From NCBI RefSeq assembly GCF_000737765.1, contig NZ_JPRI01000001.1, forward strand, positions 310,001 through 374,000: a DNA stretch of 64,000 bases. Reading direction: 5' to 3'. The translations under genes were made by a program, and so were the position numbers. Under the pieces are notes generated by a model that saw only the letters and a program-made list of their open reading frames with translations, did no database searches and was not told the origin of the DNA. Below are positions 27,569-36,561 of the stretch, piece after piece; positions within the stretch are counted from its first letter, which is position 1, and each line of letters opens with the position of its first letter. This DNA comes from Chryseobacterium vrystaatense (lineage in GTDB: Bacteria; Bacteroidota; Bacteroidia; Flavobacteriales; Weeksellaceae).

Positions 27569-28546
27569 ATGATACTTAACGTAATATTTTCTTTCAATCG
27601 GGTAATGCAGCTGGACTATTTGCTGCAATCTTTCTTAAAACGTTTTAAAACAGATTCAAAGGTTGTTATTCTATACCATACCACCGGAGCCCATAAACAG
27701 GGGTATGACCTTTTGAAAAAAAAATATTCCGGATATAAGAACATCTCTTTTGTTGAAAGGAAACATGTCCTTTTTGATCTTTCTTACAGACACGCTCTCA
27801 ATACAAAAAGAGACTGGGAGTTTTTTAAAGAAAGAAATCTGTTTAAGAAAAATGGAGACAATTTTAAAGGTGCTTTGCAGAAAATCATCAGAACCAGCGG
27901 GTGTGAGTTTGTAATGTTTAATACCGACGACAGCATTTTCTTCGAAGATGTAGAGATTCCGGATGAAATATTAAATATCATAAGAAGCAATCCTGAAAAC
28001 ACCTCCTACCGCCTATATGTAGGAGAAAATCTTGAGGGGCAGCCCGATTATGTTGAGAAAAAAAACAATTACTATCAATGGGACTATTATGCAGACACTA
28101 ATTTCCATCACTGGTCTTATCCTTTTGCAGTAGATGGTACAATCTACCATTCTGAAGCGCTCCTTAAGCATATGAAACCAATGGTTTATCACAATCCGGT
28201 CACATTGGAACATAATGGTTACTCCTACATCCGATACCGCAAGCTGTTCCGTACCGGGATGAGCCCGATCACATCAAAATTAGTGGCTACCAAACTGAAC
28301 AGGGTATCTGTAGACAGCCTCAATCCGACCTTGCATATCCAGCCTGATTTTCTTAATGAAAAATTTGTGGATGGATATACACTGGACCTTGCCATTCCCG
28401 AACATATTGATAATTCAAACATCGTCCCTTCAGAGATCTATTTGGTAAAAGGAGAGATTCGGGAGCTTATTTATTCGATGAATGAAGAAGGAAAAAAAGT
28501 ACAGAGCCTGCTGGGTATTGAAGGTGCAAAAGAACAGTTAGATTAA
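27569..28546 (+). CDS. Glycosyltransferase-like protein of uncertain family
   Basis: A 325-residue soluble protein. The start MILNVIFSFNRVMQLDYLLQSF resembles the first strand and helix of a GT-A glycosyltransferase, and FVMFNTDDSIFFED (about residues 111-124) looks like a DxD-type metal and nucleotide-sugar site. The rest does not match a GT2 enzyme closely enough for me to name a family. It opens the run of glycosyltransferases after the exporter, and the next gene starts only about 15 bases downstream, so a role in chain assembly is likely by position. Confidence 0.65.
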   Translation: MILNVIFSFNRVMQLDYLLQSFLKRFKTDSKVVILYHTTGAHKQGYDLLKKKYSGYKNISFVERKHVLFDLSYRHALNTKRDWEFFKERNLFKKNGDNFKGALQKIIRTSGCEFVMFNTDDSIFFEDVEIPDEILNIIRSNPENTSYRLYVGENLEGQPDYVEKKNNYYQWDYYADTNFHHWSYPFAVDGTIYHSEALLKHMKPMVYHNPVTLEHNGYSYIRYRKLFRTGMSPITSKLVATKLNRVSVDSLNPTLHIQPDFLNEKFVDGYTLDLAIPEHIDNSNIVPSEIYLVKGEIRELIYSMNEEGKKVQSLLGIEGAKEQLD

Positions 28547-28561
28547 ATATTGAGCATAGCA

Positions 28562-29458
28562 ATGGAGCAGCCGTTAGTAACCGTCATAGTCATTTCCTAT
28601 AACCATTCAAAGTTTGTTAAGGAAAGTCTGGACAGTATAAAAAATCAAACTTACAAAAACATTCAGTTAATTGTAGGTGATGACGCTTCACCTGACCTCT
28701 CGGCTGAAGTTATTAAGCAATGGCTGCAGACGAATTCATTTTCTGCAGAAAAAAATTTCCATACCCAAAATACCGGAGTGGCTGCGATGCTTAATGAATG
28801 TATTGCTCTCGCCAAAGGAAAATATATTAAACTCATTGCAGCAGATGATTTTCTTCATCCCGAAGCTATCGAAAAATCTGTTCGTAAACTGGAAAGTTTA
28901 GATAACGAATACGGTATGGTCTTTACCAATACACATACAATAGATAATGACAGTCTGATTATAGGTGATATTGCTGATTATGATGCGTTAGGAAATGTAG
29001 ATCCGTATATCTTCAGAAAAGAATTGATCAAAGGCAATAGAATTCCGGCTCTGACAGTATTATTAAGAACGGAAGCTTTAAAGGAAACCGGGGCATATGA
29101 CACAAAATTTATTGTGGACGACTACTATCGCTGGTTGAAAATCAGTGAAAAATATTTAATTGCCTACATTCCGGAGAAGCTTGCCTATTACCGGATGCAT
29201 GCCGAAAACATTTCCAAGATTAGAAAAGAAAAAATCGAAATAGAGACTACCCTTCTGCAAATGACATTTGATAAAGAAGGATTGGTCAAAGAAAGAGTGA
29301 ACGGGCTGACCCAGAAATATTATTTCTCAGACCTACAACTTCCTTCTGAATATAAGAGTGCTTACCATCAATATCCTTTTCGGGTAAAAAGACTGGATCT
29401 TGCTATACAAAACAGACTCCCGGTCTTCTTTTATAAACTTTTAAATAAAATCATTTAA
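28562..29458 (+). CDS. GT2 glycosyltransferase
   Basis: Cytoplasmic GT-A enzyme. The N-terminus VTVIVISYNHSKFVKESLDSI is the GT2 nucleotide-binding start, and IAADDF holds the DxD-like motif (about residue 90). The frame also permits a TTG start at 28550, adding four residues; the ATG at 28562 is preferred. A late DDYYRWLKISEKY segment fits the acceptor-site region where many GT2 enzymes have an ED or DD pair. The sugar cannot be predicted. It is packed between two other glycosyltransferase genes with almost no gaps. Confidence 0.88.
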   Translation: MEQPLVTVIVISYNHSKFVKESLDSIKNQTYKNIQLIVGDDASPDLSAEVIKQWLQTNSFSAEKNFHTQNTGVAAMLNECIALAKGKYIKLIAADDFLHPEAIEKSVRKLESLDNEYGMVFTNTHTIDNDSLIIGDIADYDALGNVDPYIFRKELIKGNRIPALTVLLRTEALKETGAYDTKFIVDDYYRWLKISEKYLIAYIPEKLAYYRMHAENISKIRKEKIEIETTLLQMTFDKEGLVKERVNGLTQKYYFSDLQLPSEYKSAYHQYPFRVKRLDLAIQNRLPVFFYKLLNKII

Positions 29459-29459
29459 G

Positions 29460-30329
29460 ATGAATCCTAAAATTTCTGTCATCGTTCCCTGCTATAATCA
29501 GGCTGTCTATCTGGACGAGTGCCTGCAGTCTGTCCTGGATCAAACCTTTCAGGACTGGGAATGTATCATCGTTAATGATGGTTCTACAGACCAGACAGAG
29601 GAAACAGCAATCAAGTGGACAGAAAAAGACAAACGATTCATATATATATCGAAAAAAAACGGAGGACTGTCTTCCGCAAGAAATGCCGGACTTGAAAAGG
29701 CTTCAGGAGAATATATTCAGTTTTTAGATTCGGATGACATGATACACCGGGAAAAATTCTCAAAAAGTCTTTCCGGAACTAAGGAATATCCATTGGCAGT
29801 AAGCCAGTTTACAATCTACAAAAACCATACACAGCATCCCGGATATAACCGCGTTGAACAGAATTTCCTTTCATTTGAAGGAATAGTATTGGGTTGGGAT
29901 CTGAAATTCAGTATCCCTATTCACTGTGCCCTTATTTCGAGAAAACTTCTTGAAGGTTTCCGGTTTGACATTACCTTAAAAAGCTGTGAAGACTGGCTGA
30001 TGTGGATCTATATCACTCAGAACAATCCGGAAGTACTTCTCATCAATGAACCACTGGCACATTACCGTAAAGAAGATAACAACAGCAGTATGTCATCTGA
30101 TTTATATAAAATACTTCAACAGAGAATCAAAATATTCCCGATACTGAAAAAATTATACGGTGATGAAATCCATGATAAACTTGTCTATCATATCATAGAA
30201 GTGCGCTCTACCCAATTCATACAACAAAGAAGTGAATTTAATAAAATTACGGGAGGCAAAGCAATTTCAAGCTATCTTGCCCTGAAAAGATATTATTACA
30301 ATCTTTTCCAGAAAAAAAACAAGAAATAG
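29460..30329 (+). CDS. GT2 glycosyltransferase
   Basis: A 289-residue GT-A enzyme with a classical GT2 start (KISVIVPCYNQAVYLDECLQSV), VNDGSTD (about 38-44), SSARNAGLEKASGEYIQFLDSDD with the DxD motif at about 91-93, and CEDWLMWI as the likely catalytic-base region. It is one base from its upstream neighbour and 3 bases from the next gene, so the run is clearly one transcript. Substrate unknown. Confidence 0.93.
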   Translation: MNPKISVIVPCYNQAVYLDECLQSVLDQTFQDWECIIVNDGSTDQTEETAIKWTEKDKRFIYISKKNGGLSSARNAGLEKASGEYIQFLDSDDMIHREKFSKSLSGTKEYPLAVSQFTIYKNHTQHPGYNRVEQNFLSFEGIVLGWDLKFSIPIHCALISRKLLEGFRFDITLKSCEDWLMWIYITQNNPEVLLINEPLAHYRKEDNNSSMSSDLYKILQQRIKIFPILKKLYGDEIHDKLVYHIIEVRSTQFIQQRSEFNKITGGKAISSYLALKRYYYNLFQKKNKK

Positions 30330-30332
30330 ACT

Positions 30333-31265
30333 ATGACCTCATCTGTAGCACTTTGCACCTATAATGGACATGCCTATATTGCCGAACAGCTGGACAGCAT
30401 TCTGAACCAGACCCAACCGGTATCTGAGATCATTCTCTGTGATGATGGTTCCACGGATGATACCTGGCCAATCATTTCAGGTTATACCGAACAATATCCA
30501 GGGTTGATCAAAGCTTATCAAAATCCTGAAAACCTGGGTTATATAAGTAATTTTGAAAAAGCTATGAGCCTGTGCTCAGGTGACATTGTACTTCTCTGCG
30601 ATCAGGATGACCGCTGGCACAATAATAAAATTGAAGTTATCACCGAGATTTTTGAAAACCATAAGAACATTAATGTTATCGGTCATAATATCAGTCTGTT
30701 TGGAGAGTCTTTAAAAAATGCTCAAGAAAAGGAAATGGTATATTGGCAGATAGAAAATTTCGATCCTGAAAAATTCACACCACCGGGTGATCTGATCAAA
30801 AGGCTTCTATACGAAGGAAATGTATTTCCGGGAATGAGTATGGCTGTCAGAAATACATTTCTTAAAGCTCATTTACCTTTAAAAAGAGTAAATCCGGTGA
30901 TCATTCATGATTATGAACTTCTCCTTATTGCCGCCAATCAAAATTCTTTATGGATTGAAAAAACTGTTTTAGGAGAATACCGCATACATCCCAAGCAGAA
31001 TATTGGATATAAAGCATTTTCTGAATTCGATGATTCTGCAGTAAAAACATTGTCACGAGACGATCTTTTCAACATATTCCGAAGATATTCTTTCGTGAAA
31101 AAAGCCGTCGTTGGATTGAACCTTGATAAAAATCTTGATGCCGGTTATATACAATACTGTCATCAGAAATATAAAGATTATCTTCAAAAGCTTTCCCTTC
31201 CTGATCGTCTTGTCAACCAAATAAAAATGACATACTATTTTCATATATTTGATTACCTGAAATAA
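30333..31265 (+). CDS. GT2 glycosyltransferase, rhamnosyltransferase-like
   Basis: A 310-residue GT-A enzyme. It starts SVALCTYNGHAYIAEQLDSILNQT, has CDDGSTDDT (about 36-44) and LLCDQDDRW (about 89-97), a form of the DxD motif shared with many bacterial rhamnosyl- and other deoxysugar transferases. No rhamnose pathway is seen in the window, so the donor may be another 6-deoxy sugar such as the amino sugars made by the neighbouring genes; that is inference. An 86-base gap separates it from the following gene. Confidence 0.9.
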   Translation: MTSSVALCTYNGHAYIAEQLDSILNQTQPVSEIILCDDGSTDDTWPIISGYTEQYPGLIKAYQNPENLGYISNFEKAMSLCSGDIVLLCDQDDRWHNNKIEVITEIFENHKNINVIGHNISLFGESLKNAQEKEMVYWQIENFDPEKFTPPGDLIKRLLYEGNVFPGMSMAVRNTFLKAHLPLKRVNPVIIHDYELLLIAANQNSLWIEKTVLGEYRIHPKQNIGYKAFSEFDDSAVKTLSRDDLFNIFRRYSFVKKAVVGLNLDKNLDAGYIQYCHQKYKDYLQKLSLPDRLVNQIKMTYYFHIFDYLK

Positions 31266-31351
31266 ATAGCATTGCTGATTTTAAGCTTCACAGGCGAAGT
31301 GCATGATATAGCAATTTTAATGAGACACAATTAATTGAAAACACTTAACAC

Positions 31352-32020
31352 ATGATTATTGGAAATGGTATTATAGCCAACGCTGTAAAATCTTATGACG
31401 CGGACGATACCGTCTTCTTTGCTTCAGGAGTCTCCAATTCACTGGAAACAAGACCTTCAGAATTTGAAAGGGAATTTTCTCTTCTGAAATCTGCAATTGA
31501 AGAAAATAAGAATAGAAAACTAATTTATTTTTCTACCCTAAGCATTCATGATCAATCTAAACAAAACAGTCCGTATGTCCTCCATAAAAAAGCAATCGAG
31601 GACTATATAACAACCTTTTCTGATCATTTCCTAATTCTAAGAATAGGCAATATCGTAGGAAAAGGCGGAAACCCAAATACCCTTTTTAATTTCCTCGCGG
31701 CCCAAATCAATAGTAACAGCAAATTTACGCTTCACCTAAAAGCGAGAAGGCTGCTTTTGGACATTGAAGATATCTCCCGCTTTCTTGGCTCTCACTGTCT
31801 GGATATACAAAACAAAACGATTAACCTGGCCTTTCCATATTATTATGACTTGAAAGAGATCGTCAATGCAATAGAAAAAAAGGCCCATAAAAAGGCTCAT
31901 TTTTCAGAAACAGACGAAGGTGATTTTTATAAGATAGATTTTGATAAAGATATCACTGCTTTTTTCTCAGGAATACAGCCGGCAGAATACCTGGAAACTT
32001 TAACCCAAAAGTATATTTAA
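31352..32020 (+). CDS. Short NAD-dependent epimerase/reductase-like protein
   Basis: A 222-residue protein resembling extended SDR sugar enzymes but shorter than usual (most exceed 290). It begins MIIGNGIIANA, a compact form of the glycine-rich NAD motif, and keeps a Ser (in FSTLSIH, about 67) and a YVLHK (Tyr-x3-Lys, about 80-84) that fit the SDR active site. The C-terminal substrate region appears reduced. It may be a nucleotide-sugar reductase or epimerase for a residue of this polysaccharide. It lies between GT2 genes and ends six bases before the next. Confidence 0.65.
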   Translation: MIIGNGIIANAVKSYDADDTVFFASGVSNSLETRPSEFEREFSLLKSAIEENKNRKLIYFSTLSIHDQSKQNSPYVLHKKAIEDYITTFSDHFLILRIGNIVGKGGNPNTLFNFLAAQINSNSKFTLHLKARRLLLDIEDISRFLGSHCLDIQNKTINLAFPYYYDLKEIVNAIEKKAHKKAHFSETDEGDFYKIDFDKDITAFFSGIQPAEYLETLTQKYI

Positions 32021-32026
32021 ATTAAT

Positions 32027-32947
32027 ATGTTTAATATTCACATTATTATTGTTACGTACAACGCCATGAAATGGGCAGAAAGGTGCTTTACCAGTTTAAG
32101 GCATTCTTCAGTTCCTGTAAAATGTGTTGTTATAGACAATGGATCCACAGACGGAACTCAGGAATATATTAAAACCCATTTTCCCGAAATCGATTTTATG
32201 CAGTCTGCCGAAAATTTAGGTTTTGGAAAAGCCAATAATCTTGGAATAGAAAAAGCATATAAAGAAGGAGCTGATTTTTTTTACCTCATGAATCAGGATG
32301 CCTGGATTTATCCTAACACGATCGCAACTATGCTTCAGGTATATAGTGACAGCTCTGAGAAGGAAGAAATTGGAATTATAAGCCCCGTTCACACAGATGG
32401 TACAGAAAAAAAAATGGATATATTTTTAGATAAATACATCGCCCAAAACTGTGATACAACCAGACTTATTTCCGATCTCTATTTCCAGACATTAAGCCCA
32501 TATTATGAGCTTGTTTTTGTAAATGCCGCGCATTGGTTTATACCCAAGAAAACCATAGAAATTGTAGGAGGATTCAATCCTTTTTTCTTTCATTATGGTG
32601 AAGACAATGAATATGTAAACAGACTTCACTTCCATAAAAAGAAAATAATTCTTGTCCCAGGCAGTAAAGCCGTACATGATGGAAAGCAGTTTTTAGACAA
32701 AATAGATTATACTAAATATAAGGATCTAAGTATTGAGACCAAGATTTTAAACCCCAGTTATCCTAACTCTTTACAACAGGAAAAGAAAGCTCTGCTCCAA
32801 AGTATTGTAAAAAACTTTCTTACGGGCAACATAGAAACCTGCAAAAAGCATTATAAACGTTATAAAAGTATAACCAAAAACACTTCTGAACTGTTAAAAA
32901 TAAAAGAAAAATTAACGAAAGAAAGAAACTGTTTCCTTAATATATAA
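32027..32947 (+). CDS. GT2 glycosyltransferase
   Basis: A 306-residue GT-A enzyme with the GT2 start HIIIVTYNAMKWAERCFTSL, VIDNGSTDGT (about 35-44), ENLGFGKANNLG and LMNQDAWI (about 89-96) in the DxD position. The GEDNEYVNRLHF segment (about 192-203) fits the catalytic base region of the rhamnosyltransferase-like GT2 subgroup. The tail of about 60 residues is Lys-rich and probably membrane-near. It closes the run of genes that starts at 27569. Confidence 0.9.
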   Translation: MFNIHIIIVTYNAMKWAERCFTSLRHSSVPVKCVVIDNGSTDGTQEYIKTHFPEIDFMQSAENLGFGKANNLGIEKAYKEGADFFYLMNQDAWIYPNTIATMLQVYSDSSEKEEIGIISPVHTDGTEKKMDIFLDKYIAQNCDTTRLISDLYFQTLSPYYELVFVNAAHWFIPKKTIEIVGGFNPFFFHYGEDNEYVNRLHFHKKKIILVPGSKAVHDGKQFLDKIDYTKYKDLSIETKILNPSYPNSLQQEKKALLQSIVKNFLTGNIETCKKHYKRYKSITKNTSELLKIKEKLTKERNCFLNI

Positions 32948-32995
32948 GTAAAAAGGATTATTTTTATAATCCGGCAAAGCTATATTGTTTATTTA

Positions 32996-33003
32996 TATCT
33001 TTG
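32996..33003 (+). promoter_or_regulatory. Candidate -7 element for the 33031 gene
   Basis: TATCTTTG, a TAnnTTTG match, 27 bases upstream of the ATG. No -33 element at the right distance. A small hairpin (32955-32972) lies just before it. Confidence 0.4.
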
Positions 33004-33030
33004 AAAAAAATTTATTATTCCCAATAATTC

Positions 33031-33948
33031 ATGATTAGTATAGTTAGTCCTGTTTATCGTGCAGAAAAAACACTTCCCTCTTTAGTCTCCGAAATCGACA
33101 GAGTCTGTGAAAAGATGGGTATCGACTATGAAATTATCCTTATAGATGATCGAAGTCCAGACCACTCTTGGGACGTCATGAAAAGCCTTGCCGAAAAAAA
33201 TAAAAATCTTAAAATATACAGATTAAGCCGAAACTTTGGTCAGCATCCCGCTATTATGGCTGGGCTCAGCAAAGCAACGGGTGAATGGGTTGTTGTCATG
33301 GATTGCGATTTGCAGGATCAGCCTAAAGAAATCGAAAAACTTTATCATAAGGCTCTTGAAGGTTATGAGGTCGTTTTAGCAAGGAGAGAAATCAGAATAG
33401 ACTCTTTCTTTAAAAGATGGAGCTCTAAAATATTTTATAAGGTTTTTAATTATCTCGCAGGAATTGAGATCAATAATGAGATTGCTAATTTTGGAGTTTA
33501 TCATAAAAAAGTGATCCAATCTGTGTTAAATATTAACGATAATATCAAATTTTTCCCATTGTTTGTGAACTGGGTGGGATACAAGTCAACAAGTGTTTCT
33601 GTTGAGCACAGTTCCAGAGAAGATGGAAAATCTTCATACACCCTCTCAAGACTTATTTCACTTGCTTTCAACGTGATCGTCTCGTTTTCGGATAAGCCTT
33701 TGAAAATCTTCGTTGGCTTTGGTGCTGCCATTTCCTTTTTGTCTATTTTGGTTGCAGCTTTTTTTGCCATCAGATATTTTGAAGGAAAAATCACTGAACC
33801 CGGTTTCAGCTCATTAATATTATCCATTTGGTTTTTATCAGGTGTTATAATCAGCTGTATCGGAATTGTAGGAATTTACCTTGGAAAGACTTTTAACCAA
33901 ACCAAAAAAAGACCTGTCTTTATAATTGATGAAGCTTATGAAAATTAA
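33031..33948 (+). CDS. GT2 glycosyltransferase, membrane-anchored GtrB/DPMS-like
   Basis: A 305-residue enzyme of the dolichyl-phosphate-mannose-synthase-like branch of GT2, which makes polyprenyl-phosphate sugars. The start ISIVSPVYRAEKTLPSLVSEI is followed by LIDDRSPDHSWDVM, RNFGQHPAIMAGL and VMDCDLQDQP (about 88-97), the DxD region of this branch. Two hydrophobic segments near the C-terminus (about 230-250 and 265-290) match the membrane anchor of GtrB/ArnC relatives. Such a lipid-linked sugar could be used on the periplasmic side, for example by the membrane protein at 36558. Confidence 0.92.
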   Translation: MISIVSPVYRAEKTLPSLVSEIDRVCEKMGIDYEIILIDDRSPDHSWDVMKSLAEKNKNLKIYRLSRNFGQHPAIMAGLSKATGEWVVVMDCDLQDQPKEIEKLYHKALEGYEVVLARREIRIDSFFKRWSSKIFYKVFNYLAGIEINNEIANFGVYHKKVIQSVLNINDNIKFFPLFVNWVGYKSTSVSVEHSSREDGKSSYTLSRLISLAFNVIVSFSDKPLKIFVGFGAAISFLSILVAAFFAIRYFEGKITEPGFSSLILSIWFLSGVIISCIGIVGIYLGKTFNQTKKRPVFIIDEAYEN

Positions 33949-34627
33949 TTTTTTACAGTGGGACAGCGATTTTTTCAAAAAAAAAATTGGAGATATTACT
34001 GTTGGCAAAGAAGAATATATAGACACTGAAGATTATGATCTGATTGTTGTAAAACAACCTTTCGCATTTGATTTCGGATTAAATGGGTATCAGCTTTCTT
34101 TTACAGAGACAAAACTTAATTTTATCAAAGCTTTAAATCTGCACCACCATCAGGATTTTGCGATGGTAAAAAATACAGATACAGATGAAAGAAATGCAGA
34201 CTATTTCAAGGAATTAGCTTACGAAAGCGGAAAAAAAAGCAGGTTTTTACTAGATGAAAAATTTGGTGAAGAAAAATTCCGAGAATTATATGATATGTGG
34301 GTCATTAACAGTCTCAATAAGAAATTTGCTTTAAAAATATTTTATATCGAAGAAGATGGAAAAGCAATAGGCTTTGTAACCCTTCAACAATATGAACGCC
34401 TCGGAAAAATCGGATTAATTGCCACACACCCTAATTTTCAGGGCAAAGGCTTCGGTAAAAAATTACTGGATAAAGTGGAAAGCTTTTGTGTTAAAAATGA
34501 AATGACGCATTTGGAGATTCCCACTCAAAAAGAAAATATCCAGGCCTGTGGTTTTTATAAAAAACAAGGCTATACCATAAAAGATGAAATAATTATAAAA
34601 CACTATTGGAAAGATGATTCCCTTTAA
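33938..34627 (+). CDS. GNAT acetyltransferase, WecD-like
   Basis: Probably N-acetylates the dTDP-4-amino-4,6-dideoxyhexose made by the next gene. From the ATG at 33938 (229 residues) the N-terminus reads MKINFLQWDSDFFKKKIG, similar to the start of WecD-type enzymes, and the C-terminal half carries the GNAT acetyl-CoA motif GLIATHPNFQGKGFGKKLL (Q/RxxGxG/A form). Upstream TTG and ATG codons in frame at 33926 and 33929 are less likely. It overlaps the preceding gene by 11 bases and WecE by 14, so translation is probably coupled. Confidence 0.82.
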   Translation: MKINFLQWDSDFFKKKIGDITVGKEEYIDTEDYDLIVVKQPFAFDFGLNGYQLSFTETKLNFIKALNLHHHQDFAMVKNTDTDERNADYFKELAYESGKKSRFLLDEKFGEEKFRELYDMWVINSLNKKFALKIFYIEEDGKAIGFVTLQQYERLGKIGLIATHPNFQGKGFGKKLLDKVESFCVKNEMTHLEIPTQKENIQACGFYKKQGYTIKDEIIIKHYWKDDSL

Positions 34628-35735
34628 TAAACCATATCTTACAGGAAAAGAAACAAAATATATTGAAGAAGCTGTAGCTACCGGGAAAATTTCCGGGAAT
34701 GGAATGTTTACACAAAAATGCCACACCTTTTTTGAGGAAAAATACGGTTTTAAAAGAGTTCTGCTTACGACATCCTGTACAGACGCTCTGGAGATGTGTG
34801 CCATCCTTGCAGACATACAGTCAGGAGACGAAATCATCGTTCCAAGTTATACTTTTGTATCATCGGCTCTTGCTTTTATAAGACAAAATGCCAACATTAT
34901 TTTCGCAGACTCATATTCTGACAATCCCAATATTGATGCGGACAAAATTGAGAGTTTAATCACAGATAAAACCAAAGCCATAGTGGTGGTTCACTATGCA
35001 GGAATTGCATGTGACATGGAAAAAATTCTTGAAATTGCCCAAAAACACAACCTCATCGTTATTGAAGATGCCGCTCAGGCAATTGACAGTTATTATACCT
35101 TCAAAGACGGAACAAAAAAAGCATTGGGAAGTATTGGCCACCTGGGAGCATTTTCTTTTCATGAAACAAAAAACATTATTTCAGGAGAGGGCGGAATGTT
35201 GACCATTAATGATGAGCGATTCATTAACAGGGCAGAAATTATTTGGGAAAAAGGGACCAACCGTTCTATGTTTTTCCGTGGCGAAATTAATAAGTACGGA
35301 TGGGTAGATACCGGATCTTCCTTTCTTCCAAGTGAGATCATTTCGGCTTTTCTTTGGGCACAGTTAGAAAATATAGATGATATTCAGGAAAAGAGGCGGG
35401 CAATCTGGAACCGCTATTATGAAGGGCTAAAAGGCAACAAAAACATCTCATTGCCAGTCATTCCGGAATATGCGACCAACAATGCACACATGTTTTATAT
35501 TGTTTGTAAAGATTTAGACGCGAGAACAACACTTATTAAAAAATTGAAAGAAAATAATGTCTTGGCAGTATTTCACTATCTTTCTTTACACAAAAGTGAA
35601 TTCTATACAAAAAAGCACGGTAACAGAGAACTTCCCAACTCTGATCATTTTGAAGAATGCCTATTAAGACTCCCCTTCTATTTTGAACTGACAGAAATTG
35701 AGCAACAAAACATAATCAACATCATTAATGAATAG
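34614..35735 (+). CDS. wecE: dTDP-4-amino-4,6-dideoxygalactose transaminase (WecE-like)
   Basis: PLP enzyme converting dTDP-4-keto-6-deoxyglucose to the 4-amino sugar (dTDP-Fuc4N in the E. coli WecE case). The 373 residues match WecE along their whole length: IPFNKPYLTG at the start, TTSCTDALEM (52-61), VPSYTFVSSA (76-85), HYAGIACDM, EDAAQA, and SFHETKN with the PLP lysine at 186, then GTNRSMFFRGE-like and HMFYI. It uses the same intermediate as the 3-amino-sugar cassette at 22.6-24.9 kb, so the locus probably makes two different amino sugars. Confidence 0.94.
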   Translation: MIPFNKPYLTGKETKYIEEAVATGKISGNGMFTQKCHTFFEEKYGFKRVLLTTSCTDALEMCAILADIQSGDEIIVPSYTFVSSALAFIRQNANIIFADSYSDNPNIDADKIESLITDKTKAIVVVHYAGIACDMEKILEIAQKHNLIVIEDAAQAIDSYYTFKDGTKKALGSIGHLGAFSFHETKNIISGEGGMLTINDERFINRAEIIWEKGTNRSMFFRGEINKYGWVDTGSSFLPSEIISAFLWAQLENIDDIQEKRRAIWNRYYEGLKGNKNISLPVIPEYATNNAHMFYIVCKDLDARTTLIKKLKENNVLAVFHYLSLHKSEFYTKKHGNRELPNSDHFEECLLRLPFYFELTEIEQQNIINIINE

Positions 35736-35757
35736 TATAATTTCATAGTGAGAAATC

Positions 35758-36561
35758 ATGAACACAACGATGAAAGATATAGACAAAGACATATTTAAAG
35801 ACGAATATCAGTTAAAAAACGGAAAATATATTTTCATTCCGGTTCAGGAAGAAGTTGTAACAGATTTTCTTGATAAAATAAAGTATAAAATAAAGAAATT
35901 CAATAAAATATACAGTGCTCTCATTGAGATCATCAGTCCTGTTTATCCCCAACCTTTTTTTGATGCAAAACGTATCATCCGAAACGAGATCAAAGGAAAA
36001 AATGTAGTCGCTTTAAATCTTGGAAGTGGAAATTCAGATTTTGGCGATGACCTTTTGAATGTAGACCTTCTTCCTTACCAAAATGTAGATATAATCTGCG
36101 ATATTGAGAATATTCCGTTTAAAGATAATTCGGTTGATTATATCATCAATATTGCTGTTCTGGAACACGTTCCAAATCCTCAAAAAGTAATTTCAGAAAT
36201 TAACAGAATTTTAAAACCAGGAGGGAAAATTTATTGTTTCATCCCGTTTATGCAGCCTTTTCATGCATCACCATATGACTTCCAAAGGTTTACTTTTGAA
36301 GGAATGAAACATCAGTTCAGAGAATTTGATATTTTAAAATTGAAACCCATTGGTCCTACATCAGGTATGCTTTGGGTTGTTCAGGAGTGGTTTGCTCTGG
36401 TTTTTTCTTTTGGAATCAAACCTCTTCATACCATTCTTTATTTACTTTTTATGGTTATTACCTTTCCTATTAAGTTTTTAGATGTTATTTTTCAGTTCTA
36501 TCCGATGAGTAAAAATGTAGCATCCGGATTTAGTATTTGGGCTCAAAAAAATAATTCATGA
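35758..36561 (+). CDS. SAM-dependent methyltransferase
   Basis: A 267-residue class I methyltransferase (Methyltransf_11 type). Motif I is in ALNLGSGNSDFGDD (about 79-92), the acidic loop in CDIENIPFKDNS and the post-motif AVLEHVPNPQKVISEINRILKPGG are all present. The last 50 residues are strongly hydrophobic and could anchor it to the membrane. It overlaps the following gene by 4 bases. In ABC-exported O-antigens a terminal methyl group often ends chain growth and is read by the Wzt C-domain; this enzyme could be that capping enzyme, though methylation of an internal sugar or another substrate is equally possible. Confidence 0.85.
   Translation: MNTTMKDIDKDIFKDEYQLKNGKYIFIPVQEEVVTDFLDKIKYKIKKFNKIYSALIEIISPVYPQPFFDAKRIIRNEIKGKNVVALNLGSGNSDFGDDLLNVDLLPYQNVDIICDIENIPFKDNSVDYIINIAVLEHVPNPQKVISEINRILKPGGKIYCFIPFMQPFHASPYDFQRFTFEGMKHQFREFDILKLKPIGPTSGMLWVVQEWFALVFSFGIKPLHTILYLLFMVITFPIKFLDVIFQFYPMSKNVASGFSIWAQKNNS

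Noticed and set aside
32955..32972. Small hairpin GGATTAT / ATAATCC as a terminator
   Set aside because: On the plus strand no T run follows; on the minus strand there is a T run but no gene to end. Left out as a terminator.
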